From contig CAAGGT010000284.1 of assembly GCA_900769465.1 (NCBI GenBank), positions 1 through 8,674 of the forward strand: a stretch of DNA of 8,674 nt, given 5' to 3'. Made by a program: the position numbers and the translations under genes. The notes under the pieces are model-generated. The model saw only the letters and a program-made list of their open reading frames with translations, made no database searches and was not told where the DNA came from. Of this stretch, positions 1 to 5,141 are shown in pieces. Positions within the stretch are counted from its first letter, which is position 1; the number at the start of each line of letters is the position of its first letter. This DNA comes from Bacteroidaceae bacterium. Lineage in GTDB: Bacteria; Bacteroidota; Bacteroidia; Bacteroidales; Bacteroidaceae.

Positions 1-100
1 AGCTGCTGCGTTTCAGGAAGAAGAACGGATAAAGAAAGAACGACAGAGAGACCACATGAAAAAAATGCGGGCTATGCGCAATCGCTACTGTGTTCAATAA
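1..100 (+). CDS. 3' end of the small HTH-like protein gene (duplicate of 8556-8655)
   Basis: This is the carboxy-terminal part of the gene annotated at 8383-8655, seen a second time because the contig overlaps itself. The frame encodes the charged tail ending ...RNRYCVQ and stops at TAA 98-100, which lies inside repeat R1. It is not a separate pseudogene: on the closed circle there is only one copy. Confidence 0.9.
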   Translation, partial: AAAFQEEERIKKERQRDHMKKMRAMRNRYCVQ

Positions 101-119
101 ACTCATTGATAATATAGCC
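1..119. repeat. Terminal direct repeat (assembly overlap of a circle), left copy
   Basis: These 119 bases match 8556-8674 exactly, base for base. An exact odd-length repeat at both ends of a contig is the usual signature of a circular molecule assembled from k-mers, so the molecule is about 8555 bp and 1-100 is the 3' end of the gene that starts near 8383. It is not a biological terminal repeat as far as can be seen. The contig break falls inside the first of three related repeats, which fits a break at a repetitive spot. Confidence 0.93.
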
Positions 120-267
120 AGCCAATGGTGGGTTTATAGGGAAAGTGTCCAATAAAATTCTTTGATAATATAGCCAGCCATGGGCGGCTTGCTTTTAGCT
201 TTCGCATGGGATATTATGGGAGTAAGGGAAATTGTTCAATAAAATTCATTGATAATATAGCCAGCCA
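91..267 (+). repeat. Three 34-35 bp direct repeats R1, R2, R3
   Basis: R1 is 91-124, R2 146-180 and R3 233-267. They share TGTYCAATAAA, a variable centre, and TTGATAATATAGCCAGCCA. R1 lacks one base in the centre; R2 and R3 also share an upstream GGGAAA block. Start-to-start distances are 55 and 87, so they are not evenly phased. Each holds an inverted pair, TCAAT/ATTGA in R1 and R3 (TTTGA in R2), around a 6-7 base centre, the general shape of a tyrosine recombinase core site. The repeats sit directly after the recombinase operon, whose last stop codon is in R1, and before the replication gene. They may be recombination sites or iterons; the sequence alone does not decide. Confidence 0.85.
189..217 (+). 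promoter_or_regulatory. Candidate promoter for the replication gene
   Basis: TTGCTT at 189-194, a 17-base spacer and TATTAT at 212-217 lie between repeats R2 and R3 and point toward the replication gene. It is the best sigma-A like match in the stretch upstream of 548. A transcript from here would cross R3 and the terminator hairpin at 259-288, so read-through or attenuation would be needed. A weaker AT-rich candidate lies at about 303-331. Confidence 0.4.
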
Positions 268-288
268 GTGCTGGTCCTGGCTCTTTTT
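259..288 (+). terminator. Rho-independent terminator after the recombinase operon
   Basis: AGCCAG at 259-264 pairs with CTGGCT at 277-282, and inside it CCAG at 265-268 pairs with CTGG at 271-274. The stem is followed by CTTTTT. The left arm is the end of repeat R3 (GCCAGCCA), so the repeat and the terminator share sequence. It would end transcription of the three-gene recombinase operon, and could attenuate the replication transcript. Confidence 0.75.
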
Positions 289-547
289 AAGTTACCCTAC
301 TTTAAAGATACATTACTACTTTTTCTATATATCAGGAATTCAAGGCGCGGCAGTATCGATGTTTGTGCTGTTACAGGTGTGTGCTGCGGTAGGCGGGTTT
401 TCCATCAGGAATTGTCCATCACCCCCTTGTGGGGTGTGGGCAAGCCTGTGGTAAACCCAGCCGGATAGTTTAGGTTCCCGGCCGCAGCCGATCCCCCGCC
501 GCAGCGGATTTTCTTTTTGCTTCTTTTTCTTTTTTGGAGGTGCCGAT
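289..547 (+). promoter_or_regulatory. Leader of the replication gene: GC hairpins and polypyrimidine tract
   Basis: No gene is seen here. A hairpin CACCCC/GGGGTG spans 420-436. Two small stems with the same CGCA loop follow: CGGC/GCCG at 479-490 and CCGC/GCGG at 496-507. The second is followed by a T- and C-rich tract, 508-535, and then GGAGG at 536-540. A GC stem plus T-run directly before the ribosome binding site resembles a transcription attenuator, a common copy-number control in Gram-positive plasmids, though these stems are short. A 10-base direct repeat ATCAGGAATT occurs at 331-340 and 404-413. Confidence 0.4.
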
Positions 548-1939
548 ATGGCTACACGAAAGCCGACAGATAAACAACTGTATAAGCTAAAAAACATGGT
601 ACTCCAGGAGTGCTGCTCTCAGGTATCTCCGTTTGAGTTTTACAGAGATGTATTTCCTGAAGGATCCTTGGGAGTTCGAGGGGCACCGGAAATACAGAGA
701 CCCAACATGATATTTACCATGATTGAAAAGGACGAGCACGGGGCTCCACACGCCTTTAACTGGCTGGTTTTTGATGATCTGAAGGATATCTCCATGACCA
801 ACGGTGTTGAGTTCGCTGTGGCCTCTCCAGTGGCTTACAGGGGAAAAAATCGCACCGCTGCTAATGCACATCACTTGTGGGGATTCTGTATCGATTTGGA
901 CGGAGTGAAGATGGAGCAGCTTCGAGATCTACTGTACCAGATAAAAAACGATCTTCTGCCGGCTCCAACCTACATAGTCAATAGTGGTCACGGCCTTCAT
1001 GTATATTACCTCCTGGAGGAGCCGGTTCCCTTATATAAGCATTTGCATCGCCCACTGGATGAGCTAAAGAAGGGGCTGACAAAAATCGTTTGGAATCGGT
1101 ATACCAGCGAGATCGATCCTGAGAAGCGGCAGTTTCAAGGTATCTTCCAGGGATTCCGGATGCCAGGAACACAAAGTAAGCTCGGTAAGCGATATCCGGT
1201 AGTAGCTTTTCGGTTTGGAAATAAAACGAGTATAGAGGTTCTGAATCGCTATGTGGAGGACAAGTACCGTATTCCGGATCTGGAGCAACAGCGGCTCCCT
1301 CTGGAGCAAGCAAAGGAACTCTATCCGGAGTGGTATGAGCGTAGGATTGTACGGAAGGAGCAGGCCAGACACAAATGGGATATTGCTGGCAAGGTTCATG
1401 GAGACAACCCATATGCTCTGTATGACTGGTGGCTGGATAAGATACGGGCCGGTGCATTTGATGGAAACCGCTATAATTGCATTGCTGCGCTTATGACATA
1501 TGCGGTCAAATGTGACGTCGATAAAGAAAAGGTTCTGAACGATGCGCTGGAGCTGGTGCCCTGGCTAAATACACTGACTGAAACTCCGGACAATGATTTT
1601 ACTGTGCAGGATGTGTATGATGCCTATACTTACTACTCTGATGCGTATGCGACCTACAGTATCAGAGCTATAGAAGCTAAGACCAAGATCCCCATTGAAC
1701 GAAATAAGCGAAATGGGCGATCTCAGGAGCAGCATATAAAACTGATGAATTTTGTTCGTGATGAAATAAATGGAAACAAGGACTGGCGGCAAGGTAATGG
1801 GCGGCCAAAAGGCTCCGGAACTGCGGCTCAGAAAGTGGCTGCATACAGGGCGGAACATCCTGGCAGCTCGGTTACAGAGGTAGCCAGGGCATTGAATCTC
1901 AGCAGAACAACGGTCTATAAATGGTGGGATTCTCATTAA
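548..1939 (+). CDS. Plasmid replication protein, archaeo-eukaryotic primase (AEP) type
   Basis: 463 residues; the ATG at 548 follows GGAGG with a 7-base spacer. The amino-terminal half carries the AEP primase/polymerase signature: the metal-binding acidic pair in FCIDLDG (D116, D118), the SGHGLHVYY motif (S146-G-H148), and GFRMPGT (R204). A helical region around 290-345 (DGNRYNCIAALMTYAVKC) resembles a PriCT-type primase C-terminal domain. The tail, about 418-463, has a basic linker GRPKGSG and a helix-turn-helix ending LNLSRTTVYKWW, probably for origin binding. Such proteins start plasmid DNA synthesis by making primers or extending them. It is the only replication initiator on the circle, and the HTH/coiled-coil gene follows 78 bases later under its own promoter. 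Family level is secure from the motifs; the replication mode (theta or strand displacement) is not shown. Confidence 0.85.
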   Translation: MATRKPTDKQLYKLKNMVLQECCSQVSPFEFYRDVFPEGSLGVRGAPEIQRPNMIFTMIEKDEHGAPHAFNWLVFDDLKDISMTNGVEFAVASPVAYRGKNRTAANAHHLWGFCIDLDGVKMEQLRDLLYQIKNDLLPAPTYIVNSGHGLHVYYLLEEPVPLYKHLHRPLDELKKGLTKIVWNRYTSEIDPEKRQFQGIFQGFRMPGTQSKLGKRYPVVAFRFGNKTSIEVLNRYVEDKYRIPDLEQQRLPLEQAKELYPEWYERRIVRKEQARHKWDIAGKVHGDNPYALYDWWLDKIRAGAFDGNRYNCIAALMTYAVKCDVDKEKVLNDALELVPWLNTLTETPDNDFTVQDVYDAYTYYSDAYATYSIRAIEAKTKIPIERNKRNGRSQEQHIKLMNFVRDEINGNKDWRQGNGRPKGSGTAAQKVAAYRAEHPGSSVTEVARALNLSRTTVYKWWDSH

Positions 1940-1950
1940 ACCCATTCAAC

Positions 1951-1961
1951 TCAACCGTTGA
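1951..1961. promoter_or_regulatory. Palindrome over the -35 box, candidate operator
   Basis: TCAAC-C-GTTGA is a perfect inverted repeat overlapping the -35 box at 1958-1963. More TTCAAC copies lie beside it (1945-1950, 1969-1975) and inside the next gene (2193-2199, 2202-2208). The same half-sites appear as GTTGA-CAT-TCAAC over the recombinase promoter at 6044-6056. This suggests one regulator for both promoters, plausibly the HTH protein encoded at 2018. Confidence 0.5.
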
Positions 1962-1986
1962 CAAACCTTTCAACCAAAAGTAGAAT
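1958..1986 (+). promoter_or_regulatory. Consensus promoter of the HTH/coiled-coil gene
   Basis: TTGACA at 1958-1963, a 17-base spacer and TAGAAT at 1981-1986 form a near-perfect sigma-A promoter. Start of transcription is expected near 1993, giving a short leader to the ATG at 2018. The gene is therefore not solely dependent on the replication transcript. Confidence 0.75.
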
Positions 1987-2017
1987 GAGTTTAATAGAGA
2001 AAAATGGAGGGTTTTAT

Positions 2018-2566
2018 ATGGAAAGACCGGGCGAATTGATGACGATTAAAGCCTTTGCGGAGGCTGCAGGCCGGAGCCAGCAGGCGATCTACAAGCAGAT
2101 CGGAACAAGACTGGCTTCCTATGTCCATGAAAAGGACGGTCAGAAGTACATAGAGCGGCGAGCACTGGAGGAAGTGTTCAAGATTGGGGAAGTTCAACCT
2201 ATTCAACCCCTAAAAACGGTAAAATCACCAGAGGAGAACAACGTTGAACAACGGTTGTATGCCGCGCTGCAGGCGACGATTGACCTCCTGCAAGAGCAGC
2301 TCCGAGTAAAGGATCAGCAGATCGAAAGCAAGGACAAGCAGATTGCGGCGCAGCAGGAGCAGCTTACTCAGCTCACCGCAGCACTGGAGCATACGACAAC
2401 CAGCCTGCAGGCGGCACAGGCTCTCCATGCCGGCACGATGCAGCAGCTGGGAGCTGCAGAGCAGGAGCATATCCAGGAAGATTTTTTAGATTCCGTGCCG
2501 GCACCGGAACCGGCGCAGGAAGTTCCTTCAGAGCGGCGCAGATGGTGGTGGCCATGGCAACGATGA
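2018..2566 (+). CDS. HTH / coiled-coil plasmid protein, DUF536-like (RepX-like)
   Basis: 182 residues from the ATG at 2018, chosen because GGAGG lies at 2006-2010 with a 7-base spacer; an upstream in-frame start at 1958 would lie within the promoter and has no ribosome binding site. Residues about 8-55 (MTIKAFAEAAGRSQQAIYKQ) form a MerR-like helix-turn-helix. Residues about 77-130 form a coiled coil with the repeating pattern LQEQLRVKDQQIESKDKQI, the pattern of the DUF536 family, which accompanies Rep genes in Gram-positive theta plasmids. The tail is acidic and proline-rich and ends in a cluster of arginine and tryptophan (RRRWWWPWQR). The role is probably accessory to replication, copy control or partition. 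Repeated TTCAAC motifs at its own promoter and inside its reading frame suggest autoregulation. Family call is by pattern only. Confidence 0.65.
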   Translation: MERPGELMTIKAFAEAAGRSQQAIYKQIGTRLASYVHEKDGQKYIERRALEEVFKIGEVQPIQPLKTVKSPEENNVEQRLYAALQATIDLLQEQLRVKDQQIESKDKQIAAQQEQLTQLTAALEHTTTSLQAAQALHAGTMQQLGAAEQEHIQEDFLDSVPAPEPAQEVPSERRRWWWPWQR

Positions 2567-2591
2567 CGGAAATCTTTCGAAAAAATTGAAA

Positions 2592-2639
2592 AGGCAATCC
2601 GGGATTGCCTAAATGTAAACCGCACACGGTTTACATTTA
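2592..2639. promoter_or_regulatory. Composite operator 1: two adjacent palindromes before the XRE gene
   Basis: Palindrome A is AGGCAATCC-G-GGATTGCCT (2592-2610). Palindrome B is a 13-bp inverted repeat at 2610-2622 and 2627-2639 (TAAATGTAAACCG, loop CACA). The right arm of B contains TTTACA, the probable -35 box. A second copy of the same layout, with diverged centres and conserved half-sites, lies at 4472-4516. Palindrome A followed by A-rich DNA would also act as a terminator for minus-strand transcription. The probable ligand is the XRE protein encoded next. Confidence 0.7.
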
Positions 2640-2657
2640 TGAGGTTCTGACTAACAA
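2630..2657 (+). promoter_or_regulatory. Candidate promoter of the XRE operon
   Basis: TTTACA at 2630-2635 and TAACAA at 2652-2657 with a 16-base spacer. The -10 match is poor, so activation or a misjudged box is possible. Its placement matches the promoter at 4508-4535, where the same right half-palindrome supplies the -35 box. Confidence 0.4.
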
Positions 2658-2674
2658 TGGAGGCATAGATAAAA

Positions 2675-3109
2675 ATGAGTTTGGCGGAGAAGCTTGTAAC
2701 CCTGAGAAAACAAAAGGGTATGACCCAAATGGATTTGGCAGAGCAGTTAAATGTATCTCGCCAGGCAATTTCCAGATGGGAAGTCGGTGCAGCGGTACCC
2801 AGCACCGATAACTTAAGGGTATTAGGCGATTTATATGGCGTACAAATTGATTATCTCTTAAATGATGATAATGTGCATGAGCCTAAAAGTGCAGAAACTC
2901 CAGAAGAAACACAAGATAATCGAGATGATGTAAAAAAACATGGAAAATACAGGATAATTTTAGCTTGTGTTCTGATAGTTATGTTTGCTTTCTTAGTAAT
3001 TGGTATTGTAAATAATCAAAAACAAGAACGGGAACAGTTTGTACCAATAGACGATATGACTGTTGAAGATGGTGATGGTTATTCGGAGATAACATTTCCG
3101 TTTGAGTGA
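2675..3109 (+). CDS. Membrane-anchored XRE-family transcription regulator
   Basis: 144 residues; GGAGG at 2659-2663 lies 11 bases before the ATG. Residues about 4-62 form a complete XRE/Cro-C1 helix-turn-helix (LAEQLNVSRQAISRWE, then LGDLYGVQIDYLL). An acidic linker, 63-90, is followed by one membrane helix at 93-113 (YRIILACVLIVMFAFLVIG) and a short acidic tail of about 30 residues ending EITFPFE, predicted outside the cell. XRE proteins with a membrane helix often couple gene control to a signal from the envelope. The next gene, for a secreted protein, begins 23 bases later, so the two are one operon. The composite palindromes before this gene and before the gene at 4668 are the likely binding sites. 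The DNA-binding and membrane parts are clear; the signal is unknown. Confidence 0.85.
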   Translation: MSLAEKLVTLRKQKGMTQMDLAEQLNVSRQAISRWEVGAAVPSTDNLRVLGDLYGVQIDYLLNDDNVHEPKSAETPEETQDNRDDVKKHGKYRIILACVLIVMFAFLVIGIVNNQKQEREQFVPIDDMTVEDGDGYSEITFPFE

Positions 3110-3132
3110 TCACTGTGGGAGGGGGTGATAAA

Positions 3133-3555
3133 ATGCAGTTACGAAGAGTGTCCTGTATGGCTTTGATATGTGTGTTGCTTGTCAGCGCACTGTCATTCCC
3201 TGCAAGTGCAACAGAAATTAGCATCCCTCCTACACTGGAACTCTTTGAGTATGGTATAGCTCCATTGGCGACAAATTCCTTTAGTATGTCTATCCCTGCA
3301 AAGACAAAGGCTGTTGCAAATATGAGCTTTCCACTGATGGCAGGAGAAACAGTTACGATTAAGGCATCCTATGCTCCGTTTTCTGCAAGCGTAGATTTTG
3401 GTTTAATTGCTCCTGATGGTAAGTTCTACTATTTCAATATAACTAATGGTAGTATTGATAAGACCATTAAGGTTAGCGAAAGTGGGAGCTACACTCTCCA
3501 GATCAGGAATAACTCAGATGGTGAAGTCAAGGTGTCAGGGTTTGTAAATTATTAA
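3133..3555 (+). CDS. Small secreted beta-rich protein of unknown function
   Basis: 140 residues from ATG 3133. A purine-rich ribosome binding site, GGGAGGGGG, at 3117-3125 supports this start; an in-frame GTG at 3106 overlaps the previous stop codon and would put the signal peptide out of place. Residues 1-26 are a signal peptide (basic QLRR, hydrophobic core ALICVLLVSALS, cleavage after ASA). The mature 114 residues have alternating beta-strand patterns and end with GSYTLQIRNNSDGEVKVSG, similar in style to pre-peptidase C-terminal or Ig-like beta-sandwich domains. There are no cysteines in the mature part and no anchor motif. Co-transcribed with the XRE-membrane regulator, it may be the regulator's target or a secreted effector. 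No function can be named from the sequence. Confidence 0.75.
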   Translation: MQLRRVSCMALICVLLVSALSFPASATEISIPPTLELFEYGIAPLATNSFSMSIPAKTKAVANMSFPLMAGETVTIKASYAPFSASVDFGLIAPDGKFYYFNITNGSIDKTIKVSESGSYTLQIRNNSDGEVKVSGFVNY

Positions 3556-3576
3556 AACAATAGTCTAGGATATAAT
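3549..3576 (+). promoter_or_regulatory. Candidate promoter of the zinc ribbon gene, possibly leaderless
   Basis: TTATTA at 3549-3554, a 16-base spacer and a perfect TATAAT at 3571-3576. Only six bases separate the -10 box from the ATG at 3583, so the predicted transcript would start at or next to the start codon. The -35 box overlaps the stop codon of the preceding gene. Confidence 0.45.
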
Positions 3577-3582
3577 ACGCAT

Positions 3583-3801
3583 ATGAAAAATAAAAAGATA
3601 TGTCCGAAATGCCAGTCTTCCAGCATTGTGAGGGTTGATGGGTTTCGTGGGGTATATGGTTCAGGAAACTATATCATGACATCTTTTTCGTCTGCAGTCA
3701 TTGTGAACAGGTATATATGTTGCAGTTGCGGATATACTGAGGAATGGATTGATGAAGAAGATATCGAAACAGTATTAAAAAGTTCAAAGGCCAAAAGATA
3801 A
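3583..3801 (+). CDS. Small zinc ribbon protein
   Basis: 72 residues. Two CxxC knuckles, C7-P-K-C10 and C46-C-S-C49, separated by a glycine-rich 35-residue segment, form a four-cysteine zinc ribbon. The segment YICCSCGYTEEWIDEEDIE after the second knuckle is typical of short stand-alone zinc ribbon proteins of Firmicutes with no assigned role. There is no good ribosome binding site (only AGGA at 3567-3570, 12 bases away), while TATAAT ends six bases before the ATG, so translation may be leaderless, or the gene may be read from the upstream operon. A strong terminator follows at 3825. The Zn-ribbon fold is well supported; binding to nucleic acid or protein is not shown. Confidence 0.7.
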   Translation: MKNKKICPKCQSSSIVRVDGFRGVYGSGNYIMTSFSSAVIVNRYICCSCGYTEEWIDEEDIETVLKSSKAKR

Positions 3802-3824
3802 TGATCAACACAGCGAATTAAAGT

Positions 3825-3853
3825 AAGGCGACACCGTGAGGTGTCGCCTTTTT
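3825..3853 (+). terminator. Rho-independent terminator between convergent genes
   Basis: AAGGCGACACC (3825-3835), loop GTGA, GGTGTCGCCTT (3840-3850), then TTT. The 11-bp perfect stem ends the plus-strand cargo operon. The BrnTA transcript arrives from the other side; there the hairpin is followed by a weaker T-rich run, so it may serve both directions. Confidence 0.85.
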
Positions 3854-3876
3854 GTTGCAGTTATGGGTTTGTGCGA

Positions 3877-4092
3877 TTATTGCCAGGACATCTGGAGATT
3901 CCGTCGGTTGTCGGCGCAGTCTCTCAGATAGAGGTTAATCAGGGTCTGATAAGGGATCCCCTTGGCTTCAGCCAGAGATTTGAAGTAGTCGATGGTGCTG
4001 CCATCGATGTTGATGGTGATCTGCTTCTTCAGCCGGCTCGCATAGGGGTTTTTTCTCGGATTCAATTCGCTGATGTTGTATTCATCTCTCAT
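3877..4092 (-). CDS. brnA: BrnA-family antitoxin
   Basis: 71 residues, starting with ATG at 4092. GAGGTGAT, the ribosome binding site, overlaps the stop codon of the toxin gene, leaving 9 bases between the genes and implying coupled translation. The segment KKQITINIDGSTIDYF followed by AEAKGIPYQTLINLYL is a ribbon-helix-helix of the BrnA/CopG type, expected to bind operator DNA as a dimer; the ends wrap and neutralise the toxin. BrnA proteins repress their own promoter together with BrnT; a GGATATCC palindrome at 4427-4434, just upstream of the -35 box, is a possible operator. Toxin-first order is the normal brnTA layout. In this element it would serve plasmid maintenance. Confidence 0.85.
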   Translation of the reverse strand: MRDEYNISELNPRKNPYASRLKKQITINIDGSTIDYFKSLAEAKGIPYQTLINLYLRDCADNRRNLQMSWQ

Positions 4093-4101
4093 AATATCAC
4101 C

Positions 4102-4392
4102 TCAAATTCCATCAAGATAAGCACGTTGCTCGGTTTTGGTTGCCTGCCTTGCCGAGATAATACGGATGCGGTTTTCTTTGTCACGATAGCAATGGCTCAC
4201 AATGCAAACTTTTTCCGATTTGATCGATCCTATAATGAGGAAACGTTCTTCCGCGATGGAGTGATCCGGATCGTCAAACAGAATAGCGAACTCGTCGTAA
4301 AAGACCTCCTTTGCTGTCTCGAAAGATAAGCCATGCTTCTTTTTGTTGATCTCGTTCTTATTGGGGTCCCATTCAAATTTTAGTGTGTCCAT
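4102..4392 (-). CDS. brnT: BrnT-family ribonuclease toxin
   Basis: 96 residues from the ATG at 4392. An ATG 15 bases upstream (4407) is disfavoured because it lies immediately beside, and upstream of, the -10 box. Family signatures are all present: FEWDPNKNEINKKKHG at 6-21, DPDHS with EERF at 41-51, and IRIISARQAT at 76-85, the core of the RelE-like BrnT fold. BrnT proteins cut RNA and stop growth when the partner BrnA is lost. Length is normal for the family, so it looks intact. There is no ribosome binding site before the start, and TATAAT ends six bases upstream, so a leaderless message is predicted. With brnA it forms a two-gene minus-strand operon. Confidence 0.87.
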   Translation of the reverse strand: MDTLKFEWDPNKNEINKKKHGLSFETAKEVFYDEFAILFDDPDHSIAEERFLIIGSIKSEKVCIVSHCYRDKENRIRIISARQATKTEQRAYLDGI

Positions 4393-4398
4393 AATTAT

Positions 4399-4426
4399 AT
4401 TATACATACAGAATAATTGCTGTCAA
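4399..4426 (-). promoter_or_regulatory. Promoter of brnTA
   Basis: On the minus strand, TTGACA (4426-4421), a 16-base spacer and TATAAT (4404-4399) match consensus in both boxes. Transcription should begin at about 4392, the A of the toxin start codon. The AT-rich spacer and the GGATATCC palindrome at 4427-4434 are candidate sites for autorepression. Confidence 0.75.
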
Positions 4427-4471
4427 GGATATCCCTGTTATACGAGCAAAATTTCTTAAAATCTCTGATAA

Positions 4472-4516
4472 GCAATCTAAAATTGCGTAAATGCAAACTC
4501 GATATGGTTTACTTTT
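4472..4516. promoter_or_regulatory. Composite operator 2: copy of the XRE operator before the secreted-protein gene
   Basis: GCAAT (4472-4476), 5 bases, ATTGC (4482-4486), one base, TAAATGCAAAC (4488-4498), 7 bases, GGTTTAC (4506-4512), one base, TTT. The block at 2594-2638 has the same half-sites with exactly the same gaps (5, 1, 7 and 1 bases), while the gap sequences differ. Conservation of the arms and spacing but not of the centres is what protein binding sites show. It places the gene at 4668 under the regulator encoded at 2675. Confidence 0.7.
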
Positions 4517-4535
4517 GTGTACCTGATCTTAAAAT
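4508..4535 (+). promoter_or_regulatory. Candidate promoter of the second secreted-protein operon
   Basis: TTTACT at 4508-4513 and TAAAAT at 4530-4535, spacer 16. The -35 box is inside the right arm of composite operator 2, as in the XRE promoter, so the bound regulator could block or contact RNA polymerase. It is divergent from the brnTA promoter about 80 bases away. Confidence 0.5.
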
Positions 4536-4561
4536 GAAAAATAGAAAAACAGAAAAATGTG

Positions 4562-4636
4562 AAGAGGAGTGAGTCCGATGGGCCATTGATTTAGTGAGTA
4601 GCATCATTACGGCTACTGGGGATGAGTAGATCAATG
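4562..4636 (+). promoter_or_regulatory. Leader with 3-codon mini-ORF and nested stem-loop
   Basis: AGAGGAG at 4562-4568 is well placed before ATG 4578, but the frame stops after three codons (Met-Gly-His). The following bases fold: CATTGAT (4584-4590) pairs with ATCAATG (4630-4636), and inside it AGTAGC (4597-4602) with GCTACT (4612-4617). If one G were missing from GGG at 4580-4582, the frame would read on as a 16-residue peptide ending at TAG 4627-4629. A regulatory leader is the simpler reading. Confidence 0.35.
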
Positions 4637-4667
4637 TAAAAAATAGCCGGAAGAAAGGATGGTTTAT

Positions 4668-5141
4668 ATGCGTAAAATGCTCGCTATTTTGATGGCGCTT
4701 GTTATTTCAATCTCCAGTTTGTCTGTGACAGCTTCAGCTGCGCAGATTGATTCTCATGGGGATGCAGGTGCTGTGGTTACTGCGATAGAGGATGGCTGGA
4801 CATATAGAGGCTCTTGGTCTCACACCGTAACCTGGGCAGAAGGATTAAGTGGGTATGCGGCTGTAAAAGCAGCTTCTGCGGCTATTGCAGCAAAAGTCCC
4901 GGGACTCAGTAGCAGCACGGTCTATAATTTGGCGAAAGATGCCTTGGAAACTATTGTGCTCTCCACTATAGGCGGAACACTCTATGTAGAATATTACACT
5001 TATTCGGCTCCGTACCAGGCCACTCAAGAAATGTATAAATGGAAGTTTGTTCCTTGGACAGGCGATAGTGTAGTGGGACCATATTCGTTCATCAATCCTA
5101 ATGTAATTTCTTCTGTAGGTGATGAAGTTGAAGAAAAATAA
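4668..5141 (+). CDS. Secreted protein of unknown function (candidate effector or bacteriocin-like)
   Basis: 157 residues from ATG 4668. AAAGGA at 4654-4659 gives an 8-base spacer; the in-frame ATG at 4659 overlaps that site. Residues 1-25 form a signal peptide (MRKMLAILMALVISISSLSV, cleavage after ASAA). The mature part, about 132 residues, has no cysteine. It starts GDAGAVVTAIEDGWTYRGSW, has an alanine-rich amphipathic stretch at about 65-100, then aromatic-rich strands (YVEYYTYSAPYQ, MYKWKFVPW). No enzymatic motif is recognised. The next gene, for a small membrane protein, overlaps by 20 bases, an arrangement seen in bacteriocin/immunity and effector/protector pairs. It shares an operator with the XRE-membrane regulator operon, which also encodes a secreted protein. 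Function is inferred only from context. Confidence 0.75.
   Translation: MRKMLAILMALVISISSLSVTASAAQIDSHGDAGAVVTAIEDGWTYRGSWSHTVTWAEGLSGYAAVKAASAAIAAKVPGLSSSTVYNLAKDALETIVLSTIGGTLYVEYYTYSAPYQATQEMYKWKFVPWTGDSVVGPYSFINPNVISSVGDEVEEK

Noticed and set aside
1..119. Insertion sequence or transposon long terminal repeat
   Set aside because: The repeat cuts a gene that is intact when the ends are joined, and no transposase is present; circular overlap explains it.
91..267. CRISPR array
   Set aside because: Only three copies, unequal spacers of 21 and 52 bases, imperfect repeats and no cas gene.
206..468. Short plus-strand frames of 82 and 66 codons after repeat R2
   Set aside because: They cross repeat R3, a terminator and the replication leader, lack ribosome binding sites, and have no coherent pattern.
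978..1457. 159-codon minus-strand frame opposite the replication gene
   Set aside because: It is the shadow of a gene with clear primase motifs, with no start signal.
3841..4329. 162-codon plus-strand frame across brnTA
   Set aside because: It is antisense to two convincing family members and begins inside the terminator.
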